A program made the translations under genes and the position numbers. This document shows, piece after piece, positions 7,995-17,515 of a DNA stretch of 64,000 nucleotides (positions within the stretch are counted from its first letter, which is position 1; each line of letters opens with the position of its first letter). Source of the DNA: Paenibacillus xylanilyticus (lineage in GTDB: Bacteria; Bacillota; Bacilli; Paenibacillales; Paenibacillaceae); assembly GCF_009664365.1 (NCBI RefSeq), contig NZ_CP044310.1:1623001-1687000 (forward strand). Reading direction: 5' to 3'. The notes under the pieces are model-generated. The model was not told where the DNA came from. It worked only from the letters and a program-made list of their open reading frames with translations, and made no database searches.

Positions 7995-9137
7995 ATGAAT
8001 TCAAAATTAATTAATACGGTTCGGTGGAAGTTTATCTATGCCTTTCTGCTAAGCGGGATTTTGACGGCAGCCATTCTGTATGGTGGCAGCAAAGTTGTGC
8101 AAGCCATTCTGGCAGCCCAGGTATATCCCAATTACTCCATTCCGGCCAGAGGAATCCGGTGGCTGATTAACCATGTTGGTTCTGTTCCGCTGCTGATTAT
8201 GATCGGGGTGCTAGCTTTTGTGCTGTTCTTTTTCCTGTTCACGCGCAGAGTGATGCTGGTTCTGGACGAGATTACTGACGGTATTCAGGAGGTAGCCAAA
8301 GGGGAACTGTCACACCGGATCGAGGTGAAGACATCCGATGAATTCGGCGTTGTTGCTGCCAGCATCAATCAGATGGCTGAGCAATTGCAGCAATCGCTGC
8401 AGGAAGAACGAAGTGCGGTAGCTGCCAAAAATGACCTGATCACGGGTATCTCTCATGATCTCCGAACGCCGCTGACCTCCATTCTTGGCTTCCTGGAGTA
8501 CATCGAGAAGGATCGGTATCAGGACGAGATTGAAATGCGTTATTATGTCAGCATTGCATATGAGAAATCCTTAACCTTAAGGAAATTGATTGATGATTTA
8601 TTCGAGTATACACGTGTTAGCGGTGGAAGCCTTCCCTTGTCTCTGACACCGCTTAATCTGAATCCATTCCTGATGCAGCTGGCTGAAGAGTTTGCTCCCA
8701 TGCTGGAAGAGGCAGGCATGACGTACAAGATCACTGGCGGTCAGGAGCCGCTGTGGATTATGGCAGCTCCAGGAGAGCTTGTCCGGGCCTACGAGAACTT
8801 GTTCAGCAATGCAATCCGGTATGGAGCACAAGGGAAAGTGGTTGAAATTGCATTATCCCTTGATGAGGGAGAAGCAGTGGTCCGTATCAGTAATTATGGA
8901 GAATCTATCCCGGCTCAGGATCTGCCTCATTTATTTGAAAGGTTCTACCGGGTCGACAAATCCCGCTCACGCGATACGGGAGGCACGGGGCTTGGTCTCG
9001 CTATTGCCAAATCCATGATTGAGCTGCATCATGGCCGTATCGCCGCATTCAGTGAGAATGGCAGAACCGATTTTGTGACCCGCTTCCCGCTGGCTCCTGC
9101 CTCTGTTCACCATGATTCAGAGGAACAGGAAAGGTAA
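7995..9137 (+). CDS. membrane sensor histidine kinase, VanS-like
   Basis: 380 residues: two transmembrane helices (about 12-35 and 58-80) enclosing a very short extracytoplasmic loop, HAMP domain (about 83-135), DHp domain with phosphoacceptor H154 in GISHDLRTPLTS, and a CA domain with N-box NLFSNAIRYG and G-box DTGGTGLGLAIA. The short loop suggests that it senses within the membrane, as in intramembrane-sensing kinases. It should phosphorylate the regulator encoded immediately upstream (66 nt gap). The ATG start has GGGAG 8 nt upstream. Confidence 0.9.
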   Translation: MNSKLINTVRWKFIYAFLLSGILTAAILYGGSKVVQAILAAQVYPNYSIPARGIRWLINHVGSVPLLIMIGVLAFVLFFFLFTRRVMLVLDEITDGIQEVAKGELSHRIEVKTSDEFGVVAASINQMAEQLQQSLQEERSAVAAKNDLITGISHDLRTPLTSILGFLEYIEKDRYQDEIEMRYYVSIAYEKSLTLRKLIDDLFEYTRVSGGSLPLSLTPLNLNPFLMQLAEEFAPMLEEAGMTYKITGGQEPLWIMAAPGELVRAYENLFSNAIRYGAQGKVVEIALSLDEGEAVVRISNYGESIPAQDLPHLFERFYRVDKSRSRDTGGTGLGLAIAKSMIELHHGRIAAFSENGRTDFVTRFPLAPASVHHDSEEQER

Positions 9138-9253
9138 CAGTAGCAGTCTATATTAAGAAAATGATAAGAAGTTAACCACTTCCTTATTAAGAAGTATTCG
9201 GTAAGCTTAACCTCATCCACAAGAATCTGCTTAAATGGAGGAGGAGACCGAAT

Positions 9254-9976
9254 ATGAGAGGCTCATTACGTACAGTCAGATTAAGATACATATACATCTG
9301 TGGAGCAAGTGCGCTGCTTAGCGCGATGCTCCTGTTTGTCGTTTATCGCCTGTCACGTTTCGCTTATCATCACATCTTGTCTGAGGCCACTGGAGTGACT
9401 CGAATCGTCCACTGGGGAATCAACCATGTCGGAACAAGGCCCTTCTTGATATTCATCGGAGGAGCCTTATTTGCTCTGTTCTTTTGGATTCGATCCCAGA
9501 AAATTTCAGACGATATGAATCGGATTGCCATGGGAACACAGGAGATGGCTGCGGGGCAGATCCCCGCCCAGATTGAGGTGTTGAATGGAGGTGAGCTCCG
9601 GCAGATTGCAGCCAACCTGAATGACGTTGCACTCCGCATGCATAAGGAGCAGTTGAGTGGACGTGAAGGTTTCGCTTCACTGCCTGAATATACTCCAGGT
9701 CTCGTTAATCATGCCGATGAAAGGATGAAAAGAGACGAAGTGCAGCGAGGTTCGGTGCAAGCCGAATTGCCGATCAAACTGACGCTGTATGGAGTTCGTT
9801 CTGCTCTGGAGGAGATCATGAATGGACATTGCAGGGACCAAGCTGAGATAGAGCATTGGGCAAGAATGGCCTATGAACAGACATTACTGTTACAGCACGC
9901 ACTTGAGTCCGTTCACCTGGACGCGCGTGAACATGCCTTCCCGGAAGAACAGGAAGGCAAGGAGCAGGGATATTGA
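9254..9976 (+). CDS. degenerate, truncated paralogue of the adjacent sensor kinase
   Basis: 240 residues. The first half copies the layout of the preceding kinase: helix, short loop ending WGINHVGTRPFLIFIGG (kinase: WLINHVGSVPLLIMIGV), second helix, then a HAMP-like segment GTQEMAAGQIPAQIEV (kinase: GIQEVAKGELSHRIEV). The second half keeps DHp-like helices (ARMAYEQTLLLQHALESV aligned with VSIAYEKSLTLRKLIDDL), but the region of the HDLRTP phosphoacceptor box is gone and there is no ATP-binding domain. It has a very strong GGAGGAGG site and an intact frame, so it is not an obvious pseudogene. Its stop overlaps the PBP start as TTGA. A role as a dimerisation partner or modulator of the kinase is an inference. 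Confidence 0.7.
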   Translation: MRGSLRTVRLRYIYICGASALLSAMLLFVVYRLSRFAYHHILSEATGVTRIVHWGINHVGTRPFLIFIGGALFALFFWIRSQKISDDMNRIAMGTQEMAAGQIPAQIEVLNGGELRQIAANLNDVALRMHKEQLSGREGFASLPEYTPGLVNHADERMKRDEVQRGSVQAELPIKLTLYGVRSALEEIMNGHCRDQAEIEHWARMAYEQTLLLQHALESVHLDAREHAFPEEQEGKEQGY

Positions 9977-11835
9977 GAAGTAAATTAAAGAAGGCCATGT
10001 ATCCTATTTTTGATGCAGCAGTAGTCGTTGTTGTTTTGTTACTGATAGGTTGTCTCTATATGGTTCTATACGGTGAGGCTATGGTGCGTAATCATCCCGA
10101 GGCCATATTCCAAGCCTCTTCGACCGTTATTACCGACTCGACTGGAGCTGAAATTGCCAGATTCCGTACGCAGTCGAGCGGATTTGCAGAATATACGGAT
10201 CTCGAAGACATGCCGGAGTTGTTAATACAGGCATTTCTGATTACGGAAGACCGCCGCTTTTATCAGCATGAAGGGATCGATTATATCGGTATCAGCCGGG
10301 CTATTGTGCAGGATATCGCACACATGGATTGGAGTCAGGGAGGCAGCTCCATTACACAGCAGTTGGCCAGAAATCTGTACTTAAACGGAGAGAAAACGCT
10401 GGTGCGGAAAGTGAACGAAATGTCGATTGCCCTATCACTGGAGAAGAGATTTAACAAGGATGAACTGCTGGAGATGTATCTGAATCATATTTATATGGGG
10501 CGCCAGCAGTATGGAGTGAAAGCCGCCTCGCGGCGTTACTTCGGCCATGAAGACCTGCATCAGCTTGAGCTATGGCAGATCGCTACGCTGGCGGGTATTC
10601 CCAAGGGGCCTTCCATCTATAATCCGGTGGATGATGATGAGCGATCCAAGCACAGGCGTTCCGTTATCCTTACTCTCATGTACGAACAGGGGCTGATTAC
10701 CCAAGAACAAATGGAGGAAGCGCGCCGCGTGGACTATACGCCGCCTGAAGCAGCATCTGTGTCAGCTGCTGCAGAACAACCTATGCCGGATTATATATCT
10801 GCGGTGGATACAGTGATGCAGGAAGCTGCTCGTCTTACGGGCATAGGAGAAGCGGATCTTCAATCTGCAGGATGGACCATTCACACCGGACTCGACAGCC
10901 AGGCGCAGCTTGCCATGGAGGAAGCATTCCGTGACCCCTCACGGTATAGCGATGATCGGGAAGATGAACAGGTACAGGCCAGTATGGTTATAGTTGATCA
11001 GCATAATGGTGAAGTGAAAGCGATGATGGGTGGACGAAATCCGGTGACAGGTGGCATGAACCGGGCAATCACCGACGCAAGGCAGCCTGGTTCGGCATTT
11101 AAGCCGATTATTGCGTACGGTCCAGCTCTGGAATCCGGTCATTTTAAACCGGAGAGCATGCTGCCTGACAAACGCACATCGTATGGCAGTTATCGACCAA
11201 GCAATCTGGGAGGACACTATAGAGGTTCTGTCACAATGTCATTTGCACTCCAGAAATCCATTAATGCACCAGCGGTATGGCTTCTGAATCAGACGGGGCT
11301 CAAGCAGGCACATGAGTTTGCAAGCCGAGTGGGGATTGAACTGGATCAGGAAGATTTCAACCTCTCCATTGCGCTGGGAGGTTTACATAAAGGCGTATCA
11401 CCGCTGAAAATGGCCCAGGCCTATTCCGTTTTTGCCAATAATGGCAGATTCAATACGGCACATCTAATTCGAGAGATTAGGGACACGAATGGACGAATCA
11501 TTTACGCGTATCGACCCGAGAACAAGCAGGTAATTACGTCCACAACGGCTAATACAATGACCACGATGCTTCAAAATGTGGTTAGCCAGGGAACCGGCAG
11601 CCGGGCCGGGCTGAGCAGGTATAAGGTGGCGGGGAAAACGGGAACGACACAGGCAGCCGTACCCGGGATTGGCAGTAAGGGTAATCGGGATCTATGGTTT
11701 GTCGGTTACACGAGCAAGTGGACTGCAGCTGTCTGGATGGGATTTGACCACACCGATGCAGAACATTACATGCGTTCGGGCAGCGGTGCGGCGGCAGACT
11801 TGTTTGCATCAGTCATGAACCGTGCAGGTCGGTAG
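9973..11835 (+). CDS. bifunctional class A penicillin-binding protein
   Basis: 620 residues. One N-terminal membrane anchor (about 12-34), a GT51 glycosyltransferase domain with catalytic E92 in TEDRRFYQHEG and the GGSSITQQLARN motif, and a transpeptidase domain with S374 (SAFK), SIN and K555 (KTGT). It polymerises and cross-links peptidoglycan outside the membrane. The TTG start overlaps the previous stop and has AAGGAG 8 nt upstream, so it is translationally coupled to the degenerate sensor. Being last in a VanRS-like operon suggests induction by envelope stress. Confidence 0.92.
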   Translation: MRSKLKKAMYPIFDAAVVVVVLLLIGCLYMVLYGEAMVRNHPEAIFQASSTVITDSTGAEIARFRTQSSGFAEYTDLEDMPELLIQAFLITEDRRFYQHEGIDYIGISRAIVQDIAHMDWSQGGSSITQQLARNLYLNGEKTLVRKVNEMSIALSLEKRFNKDELLEMYLNHIYMGRQQYGVKAASRRYFGHEDLHQLELWQIATLAGIPKGPSIYNPVDDDERSKHRRSVILTLMYEQGLITQEQMEEARRVDYTPPEAASVSAAAEQPMPDYISAVDTVMQEAARLTGIGEADLQSAGWTIHTGLDSQAQLAMEEAFRDPSRYSDDREDEQVQASMVIVDQHNGEVKAMMGGRNPVTGGMNRAITDARQPGSAFKPIIAYGPALESGHFKPESMLPDKRTSYGSYRPSNLGGHYRGSVTMSFALQKSINAPAVWLLNQTGLKQAHEFASRVGIELDQEDFNLSIALGGLHKGVSPLKMAQAYSVFANNGRFNTAHLIREIRDTNGRIIYAYRPENKQVITSTTANTMTTMLQNVVSQGTGSRAGLSRYKVAGKTGTTQAAVPGIGSKGNRDLWFVGYTSKWTAAVWMGFDHTDAEHYMRSGSGAAADLFASVMNRAGR

Positions 11836-11938
11836 AGCTGAATGGATCCAACCTGTTTTCTTTTCTTTCGTGATTTACAACACAAAATATGGATTATAAG
11901 GTATAATGTACGTTTTAATGGTTTGGAAGGAGGATGAG

Positions 11939-12484
11939 ATGGGAGATCAAGAACGTAACATTGATGTTGACACAAGATCATTATTTTCTGAACCCGGGAC
12001 AAGGGTGGAGCTGCCGGGAATATCCGGATTGGGCGGCTGGCTTATTTTAATTCAGATTAGCTTAATTGCTTCGCTGCTGTTACTGGTTGTGGATCTGTCC
12101 CAGGTTTCCGTTATCATGAATCCGGCCGATCGGGGAATGTTCAGTGAAGCGGATCTGGATCTGTATTATCGTGTCATGAACCCGTTATTATGGTACGGAG
12201 CGATAAGTAACGTCATTCTTTTGCTCATCGTTATAGTGAATTTGGTCCTGTTGTATAGGAAAAAAAGGCAGTTTCCACGCATGATGATCATGCTGTACTT
12301 GGCTAACGTACTGGCTGCCATCGGGACATGGATCATGATTGGTCAGACGGAGATTCCAGGAGCGCTGAATGCGTTCGATACAACTCCCGCACGGAATTTA
12401 ACCATCAGATCAATACTGACATGCTGTATCTTCATTCCATATTTTCTGAAGTCGGTTCGGGTGAAAAACACATTCGTAAAGTAA
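11939..12484 (+). CDS. DUF2569-like four-helix membrane protein
   Basis: 181 residues with four predicted transmembrane helices (after GLGGWLILIQISLIASLLLL). The G-GGWL opening of the first helix and general layout fit DUF2569. The ATG at 11939 is preceded by GGAAGGAGG; the frame extends upstream to 11906 but without a better ribosome site. A TATAAT lies at 11902-11907 without a good -35. Function unknown. Confidence 0.6.
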   Translation: MGDQERNIDVDTRSLFSEPGTRVELPGISGLGGWLILIQISLIASLLLLVVDLSQVSVIMNPADRGMFSEADLDLYYRVMNPLLWYGAISNVILLLIVIVNLVLLYRKKRQFPRMMIMLYLANVLAAIGTWIMIGQTEIPGALNAFDTTPARNLTIRSILTCCIFIPYFLKSVRVKNTFVK

Positions 12485-12523
12485 TCTATTCTTACCAAGT
12501 AATCATTCAAAGATAGTAATTGT

Positions 12524-12572
12524 TAAAAGGCTCGTTATGATCAGGTTGAATCCTGATGAAACGGGCCTTTTC
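12524..12572. terminator. intrinsic terminator between convergent genes
   Basis: Stem AAAGGCTCGTT..TCAGG / CCTGA..AACGGGCCTTT with flanking A- and T-runs; can act for the DUF2569-like gene and for the ThrE pair on the other strand. Confidence 0.75.
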
Positions 12573-12616
12573 TATGACCATCAGATGTATAAGTCGATAT
12601 CTAATTCCAGAACCGA

Positions 12617-13066
12617 TTATGACTTGGCTCTTAGCGCGCCAGGCAGCCGGCGTATCATCTGGTTGAGAACTTCAGAGAGGACAAGTCCTACAGCGATGGC
12701 TCCCGATAACATAAGTGCTTTGGCAGCCATCTCGATGGCTGCACTATAGTCATTCTGTACAAAACTGCGCATGGCATTATACGCGAGACCACCAGGGACG
12801 AGTGGAATGATACCCGCGACGCTGAAGATAATGACCGGCGCCCGGAACAGACGGGAGAACATTTGGCTGATCACACCAACTGCGATGGTAGCTGCAAGTG
12901 TGGCAGGAACGGCATCTGCTGTATATTCCAGCACGACATAGATAATCCAGCCGATCATGCCGACGAAGCCGCCATGAAGCAGCATGCGGCGCGGAGCATT
13001 GAATATGATGCCAAACGCAGCCGAAGCGACAAAGCTGGTCAGGGCTTGTTCTATAAAATGAAGCAT
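12617..13066 (-). CDS. ThrE-type exporter, small subunit (YjjB/DUF3815-like)
   Basis: About 149 residues with four to five hydrophobic helices, including the SRLFRAPVIIFSVAGIIPLVPGGLAY segment typical of the C-terminal half of ThrE threonine/serine exporters when the transporter is split in two. The ATG at 13066 has GGAGG at 10 nt; a second ATG at 13075 lies one base from that GGAGG and is less likely. It follows the large subunit directly in the same operon. Substrate (threonine, serine or, in enterobacterial YjjPB, succinate) is not decidable here. Confidence 0.75.
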   Translation of the reverse strand: MLHFIEQALTSFVASAAFGIIFNAPRRMLLHGGFVGMIGWIIYVVLEYTADAVPATLAATIAVGVISQMFSRLFRAPVIIFSVAGIIPLVPGGLAYNAMRSFVQNDYSAAIEMAAKALMLSGAIAVGLVLSEVLNQMIRRLPGALRAKS

Positions 13067-13084
13067 AACCTGCATACCTCCGTC

Positions 13085-13897
13085 TTACGTAAAAAGTGAA
13101 AATACAACCGCAATGCCTGTACCAATGGCAAACGCCGTCAGGAACGCCTCAGCTCCCTTGGATAACCCGGACACCAGATGTCCAGCCATCAGATCACGCA
13201 CAGCATTGGTAATCAGGAGTCCGGGTACGAGCGGCATGACCGATCCGATAATGATTTTGTCGCGTTCATGTCCAGCTCCGATAGCAACAAGTAAGAAGGC
13301 GAGCAGGCCGATAACAAAAGAAGCGCTCAGCTCTGCGAAAAACTTGACCAGCACCAGCCGGTGGAAAACGATAACTGCGGCATAACCGATTCCTCCGCAG
13401 ATCACAGCAGGCAGGAAGTCATCCCAGCCTCCGCCGAACATGATGGTAAAACAACCGCTCGAAAGTGCTGCGGCAAGCAGTTTGACCCGCGCAGAATAGG
13501 AAGAGGGTTTACCTTCAATCTGCAGCAGCAGATCATGGGCTTCCTGAACGGAGAGTTCCCCTTGGCCTATGCGGCGGGAGACAGCGTTCACTTCAGACAC
13601 CTTATCCAGATCTGTGGTACGCTCGGAGATGCGAATCAGCTTGGCTGGTTCGGTAGCATCCACCGAGAAAAAGATGCCTGTCGGTACAACATAGCTATGT
13701 GAATGAGGGAGTCCCAGGGCGGCAGCCATCCGTTTCATCGTATCTTCCACACGGTAGGTTTCGCCCCCGCTTTGCAGCATGATTTTGCCTGCCAACAAGC
13801 AGATGGCAATCACGCGGGACTGTTCAGTCGTATTCTTTTCCGGAATCACCTTCTCGGTCTGGACCGTAGGAAGGGGATCAAGAGGGTTGTATTCCAA
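13085..13897 (-). CDS. ThrE-type exporter, large subunit (YjjP/DUF1212-like)
   Basis: 270 residues: a soluble N-terminal region with LLAGKIMLQSGGETYRVEDTMKRM, the family hallmark, then five hydrophobic helices ending in AFAIGTGIAVVFSLF. It includes IIIGSVMPLVPGLLITNAVRDLMAG, matching the equivalent PLVPGGLAYNA stretch of the small subunit. The start is TTG at 13897 with GGAG 11 nt upstream; an ATG ten bases upstream is out of frame. It works with the gene downstream as one split transporter in the cytoplasmic membrane. Confidence 0.78.
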   Translation of the reverse strand: MEYNPLDPLPTVQTEKVIPEKNTTEQSRVIAICLLAGKIMLQSGGETYRVEDTMKRMAAALGLPHSHSYVVPTGIFFSVDATEPAKLIRISERTTDLDKVSEVNAVSRRIGQGELSVQEAHDLLLQIEGKPSSYSARVKLLAAALSSGCFTIMFGGGWDDFLPAVICGGIGYAAVIVFHRLVLVKFFAELSASFVIGLLAFLLVAIGAGHERDKIIIGSVMPLVPGLLITNAVRDLMAGHLVSGLSKGAEAFLTAFAIGTGIAVVFSLFT

Positions 13898-14046
13898 GCG
13901 GGATCATGCTCCGTTTCTTATGAGATAAGGCCTGGGGCCGACACCATTGTATCATATTTCACACGTTAACACGGAAACATACCGCACGAGCGATAAAGTC
14001 ATACATACATTTCTAATACATCCGCTCAATCGTTTGCAGCAGCACC

Positions 14047-14095
14047 AAAAAGGCTGCGTCCCTAATCCCCGGAGGTTACAGGAGCGAAGCCTTTT
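14047..14095. terminator. hairpin, probable terminator
   Basis: AAAAGGCT..CGTCC pairs with GGAGCG..AGCCTTTT. It lies beyond the end of the small protein gene on the - strand (stop at 14125), with a T-run on that strand. Confidence 0.6.
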
Positions 14096-14124
14096 GAATA
14101 TTGCGTTATTACACATTGTATGAA

Positions 14125-14430
14125 CTACATTAACAGGGTAATAACCAGCAGCTCATACAGCACGAGTGGCAGGATGGTTGGTCCAAACAGTGCGCGCGGC
14201 TCCGGATATCCATGCATTGGAGTGACCTGAAGATACAGAATCCCCCGATCTGCACTGATGATGACGCCTTCCCATACCTGACCATCGATATTTTGGACCT
14301 GTACTTTCTGGCCCACATACTGCCGGGCTGTATGATGAAGCATATTCCGCACACTTTGCACGGATTGGAGCATCGGTTGATTGGCCTGATAGACGACGCG
14401 TGCGGATGGTGTGGATGTGGATTCAGACAT
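14125..14430 (-). CDS. small conserved-type protein with SH3/Sm-like core
   Basis: 101 residues from the ATG at 14430, which has GAGGAAGG 9 nt upstream. The centre VGQKVQVQNIDGQVWEGVIISADRGILYLQV has the alternating pattern of a small SH3- or Sm-like barrel as in DUF2642-type proteins; the C-terminus (LPLVLYELLVITLLM) is hydrophobic. I do not recognise a named family. It may be expressed with, or after, the LD-carboxypeptidase gene just upstream on the same strand (64-nt gap). Confidence 0.5.
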   Translation of the reverse strand: MSESTSTPSARVVYQANQPMLQSVQSVRNMLHHTARQYVGQKVQVQNIDGQVWEGVIISADRGILYLQVTPMHGYPEPRALFGPTILPLVLYELLVITLLM

Positions 14431-14494
14431 GGTGCACAACCCTTCCTCGAAATAAGTTCTTACTTCAAGGTATGCATCCGCCTACAAAAGGTGA

Positions 14495-15538
14495 TTACAC
14501 AAATGACATCTGAAGTCCCGCGCGTCCAGCCTGATAATCGACAAGGCCCAGTGCTCCATTCACAAAAGTAATCTGCGGAGGGATATGACCGAGGTCCACA
14601 TCGTAAAGTACAGGCACATTCAGATCTCCAAGTGCAGAGGACAAGGCATCGGTGAAATTGAAATCCCCGGTATCCGAGTAACCTGCTGGTCTGCCAAACA
14701 AAAAGCCCTTTACGCCCGCAAACCAGCCGGCCTGTCTCATCTGCCACAGATGGCGATAAATATCCCCTGCATTCATCTCGCAGCTCTCCAAATACCAGAT
14801 GGTGCCTTCATCCGCGCAATACTGGTCCAGATACGTTGCAACCGGCGCGTAAGGAGTGCCGATTAGGCAGGTGATGGTATCCATACAGCCGCCCAAGAGT
14901 CGTCCTGAGAACGTAACAGAGGCATTTGCATCATCTGGTTGACCGAGAAGTTTCCAGCGAGAAGGGGTGTCCAAATTGAAACCGGGCGACTCCTGTATCC
15001 AGGCCGATTGATAATGAGTGGAGGAAGATTGCGTAATCTGTCCTCCCTGACCCGTTTGTAATACATCAATCCAGCGGGCAGTCACCGGATCGAGCTTGTT
15101 CGATCTAAGGTCCACATAGTTGGTACCATGTGCTGTAGCCGTTCCCGTGAGCAGAGTATAGGCGAATAAAAAGGTGCTGATATCCGAGTAGCCCAGAACC
15201 CATTTCGGCGGTAATGTCCGTAGAGCTTCCCAATCCAGCAATGGCAGGATATCCATCAGAAACTCTCCGCCCCACGGTGGAATGATGGCCTTGATCGCTG
15301 GATCATGGAAAAAGGTGTTTATCTCTTCTGCACGGTTCTCTTTGGATGAGCTTACACATTTGATATTTTGCCGCAGCCAGCGGCTCTCCTGAACGTGGAA
15401 ACCAAGTCGCTCCATATTGCGTTTGCTCTCATTCAGATAATGATGCAGGGACTCATCCACACCACTTGAAGGTGCGGCCACACCAATGGTGTCTCCTGAG
15501 GCAAGCGGCTGGGGGTAACGGATGGAATGGGTATTCAT
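14495..15538 (-). CDS. S66-family LD-carboxypeptidase (MccF-like)
   Basis: 347 residues. The S66 catalytic triad is visible: nucleophile S118 in LGYSD, E251 in YLES and H318 in DVDLGHIPPQ. Enzymes of this family cleave an L-D peptide bond in the muropeptide tetrapeptide during peptidoglycan recycling, while MccF members inactivate microcin C-like peptide-nucleotides; the longer loops and absence of a signal peptide fit either cytoplasmic role. The start ATG has CGGAGG 8 nt upstream. Confidence 0.85.
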   Translation of the reverse strand: MNTHSIRYPQPLASGDTIGVAAPSSGVDESLHHYLNESKRNMERLGFHVQESRWLRQNIKCVSSSKENRAEEINTFFHDPAIKAIIPPWGGEFLMDILPLLDWEALRTLPPKWVLGYSDISTFLFAYTLLTGTATAHGTNYVDLRSNKLDPVTARWIDVLQTGQGGQITQSSSTHYQSAWIQESPGFNLDTPSRWKLLGQPDDANASVTFSGRLLGGCMDTITCLIGTPYAPVATYLDQYCADEGTIWYLESCEMNAGDIYRHLWQMRQAGWFAGVKGFLFGRPAGYSDTGDFNFTDALSSALGDLNVPVLYDVDLGHIPPQITFVNGALGLVDYQAGRAGLQMSFV

Positions 15539-15631
15539 AGTGTAAGCCTCCGTTTCTGTTCATTATATTTTTTTGATAGATGATTTCCATTATATAGAAT
15601 ACCCCTATTAATTCCAGCCATTATTATAAAA

Positions 15632-16975
15632 TTAGTTATCCAAAGGAATTTCCAGAGAGAATGGTGCTTTGATTTTCATTGGATAAGTGCTCAGCTTCAT
15701 TTTTAGAAGACCTTTTATTTTTGCTCCGTTTTCAACAGTAGAGTGGACGGTTGTGATCCCTGAAGAATCTCCATCTCCAGAGCGGTAACTTGAGGTTGGG
15801 ACATTGTAAGTCTTGCCAGCTTTGTCCTTAATCTCGGTAAAGCCCAAAGCAAATCCGCCCTCCATGTCTGGTACAGAGAACATTAGAATCCGGTCTTTTC
15901 CAGCAATTTGGCTTCCCATAAACTTCATAGTTGGAGGACCTCCTGTAATAGTCCCAGACTCCAAATCAAGGGAGAGATCCAGTTCATCCTTATCCAGACC
16001 AGAAAGACCAGACCCTTGCAAAGTAAGCTTTTTCGGAATGGAGAAATACATGCTCTCAAAGTAAATGGAACGTTCGCCATCGCCACCCATTGTTGTGTCC
16101 GTTCTCCACGCACGCCCTTGCTCATCAACCAGTTGAAGATCTCTGAATCCAAACACCTTCTTCGTATTTTTCGGATCGAATGCCACATCAAGTACGAGGC
16201 GAGTCGGGTAAAGCGTAGCTTGTTTGACATCAATACGCTGCCCATCTACCGTTAATGTTTGGTTCACTGGCAGAACTCTCTTCATGCCTTTGGTTAAATT
16301 TTTATCTACAGGTAGGGTGATCTTCCATTCTCCAGGATTCGCTTTACCTCTGGTTTTGAACACCACACTCAGCTCGTCGGGAGGAGTGGCCTCATCGGTA
16401 AAAACAACATCAATCATATTCTCGTACACATTTTCGTCTGAAGTGGGTTTGGGTGAAGAATAGCCAAAAGCAACAGGGAGATTGTCACCATTCTCATCAA
16501 GCAAGTCGATATCATACTCACCCTTCTCCGGATCTTTCATGCCTTTCATCGTATAAAAAATAACCATGCGTGACTCGTCGGTAATAATGCCGTCAATGGT
16601 CACAGAAGCCCCGTCATGCTCATCGGTAATCCCGACCTTCTGCAGCAAAGATTGGTCAATCGCCATCTGCAGGCCTTTGTCCTGGCGAATCATGCTGACG
16701 ATGCCTTCCATGCCAGGCCATTGCTCCACGAAGGAGGCAAAGGCGGGGGAGACTCGGATACATCCGGTAAACAGCAGGATGATGGCCGCTGCCGAGATCG
16801 AGCTCATGTACCAGCGTACCCGCGATTTACGCCTGCGTGCAGCCTGACGAATTCCGGTCTGTACAGACTGCTGCACAGCAGCATCCGGAACAGTGATCGT
16901 ATCGTATTCCGTTTTACGTCCATGCAGACGTTGTTCCAACTCCTCAAACTGCTTCTGTTCATCGGTCATGATCAT
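15632..16975 (-). CDS. membrane anti-sigma factor with DUF4179/DUF5643-type ectodomain
   Basis: 447 residues from the ATG at 16975. A roughly 55-residue cytoplasmic part is followed by one transmembrane helix (SISAAAIILLFTGC) and a large beta-rich extracellular region of the type annotated DUF4179 plus DUF5643. The start overlaps the stop of the sigma gene as ATGA; an ATG six bases further in (16969) has better SD spacing. The open frame continues upstream to 17182, but that part lies inside the sigma gene and is not expected to be translated. It should hold the ECF sigma factor inactive until an envelope signal arrives. Confidence 0.8.
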   Translation of the reverse strand: MIMTDEQKQFEELEQRLHGRKTEYDTITVPDAAVQQSVQTGIRQAARRRKSRVRWYMSSISAAAIILLFTGCIRVSPAFASFVEQWPGMEGIVSMIRQDKGLQMAIDQSLLQKVGITDEHDGASVTIDGIITDESRMVIFYTMKGMKDPEKGEYDIDLLDENGDNLPVAFGYSSPKPTSDENVYENMIDVVFTDEATPPDELSVVFKTRGKANPGEWKITLPVDKNLTKGMKRVLPVNQTLTVDGQRIDVKQATLYPTRLVLDVAFDPKNTKKVFGFRDLQLVDEQGRAWRTDTTMGGDGERSIYFESMYFSIPKKLTLQGSGLSGLDKDELDLSLDLESGTITGGPPTMKFMGSQIAGKDRILMFSVPDMEGGFALGFTEIKDKAGKTYNVPTSSYRSGDGDSSGITTVHSTVENGAKIKGLLKMKLSTYPMKIKAPFSLEIPLDN

Positions 16976-17481
16976 GCATCTCCTTTCATTTGTAGCTGAG
17001 CACGAAGCTGTCCAAGTGTCCGGTGAAGTCGGGATTTGACCGTACCAACCGGAATGTCGAGGATCTCTGCAGTTTCGGTGAGGGAGAATCCTTCGAAATA
17101 ACTCAGGATAATAATCTGTTTGCAATCCGGGTCCAATGCAGATACAGCTGCGGCGAGATCCGGGTCTTCGGGCCGGTCCCAACTGCTCGGTTCGTGCATC
17201 TCCGTGACGGGGCTATAACGGTTCTTCCGTTTGCGTTCGTCTGCACAGTAATTGAGCAGGATGCGAATGAGCCAGGTGCCGAAGTATGAAGGCTCTTTTA
17301 GTTTTTTTAGTTTGCGGTATGCTCGGTATGTAGACTCCTGTATCGCTTCCAGGGCATCTCCCTCGTTGTGCAGGTAAGCATAAGCGATACGATACAGGCG
17401 GCTCTGATGCATTGCCATTAAGGCAGCAAAAGCCTCAGCATCCCCTTTTTGTGCGGCAACAGTAAGCTCAGTAGGGGTCAC
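16972..17481 (-). CDS. ECF sigma factor (sigma-70 family)
   Basis: 169 residues with the region-2 segment RLYRIAYAYLHNEGDALEAIQESTYRAYRKL and the region-4 helix-turn-helix FEGFSLTETAEILDIPVGTVKSRLHRTL. It directs core RNA polymerase to its own regulon, probably envelope stress. The start is GTG at 17481 with AAGGAGG 6 nt upstream (the ATG two bases earlier runs straight into TGA). It is co-translated with its anti-sigma factor, and an ECF-like promoter precedes it. Confidence 0.88.
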   Translation of the reverse strand: MTPTELTVAAQKGDAEAFAALMAMHQSRLYRIAYAYLHNEGDALEAIQESTYRAYRKLKKLKEPSYFGTWLIRILLNYCADERKRKNRYSPVTEMHEPSSWDRPEDPDLAAAVSALDPDCKQIIILSYFEGFSLTETAEILDIPVGTVKSRLHRTLGQLRAQLQMKGDA

Positions 17482-17515
17482 ATGGCGCCTCCTTTCATGG
17501 CTTTGTTTCGTATTA

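Noticed and set aside
7197..11835. possible vancomycin-resistance operon
   Set aside because: The regulator and kinase resemble VanR and VanS, but no vanH, vanA/B-type ligase or vanX-like gene is present.
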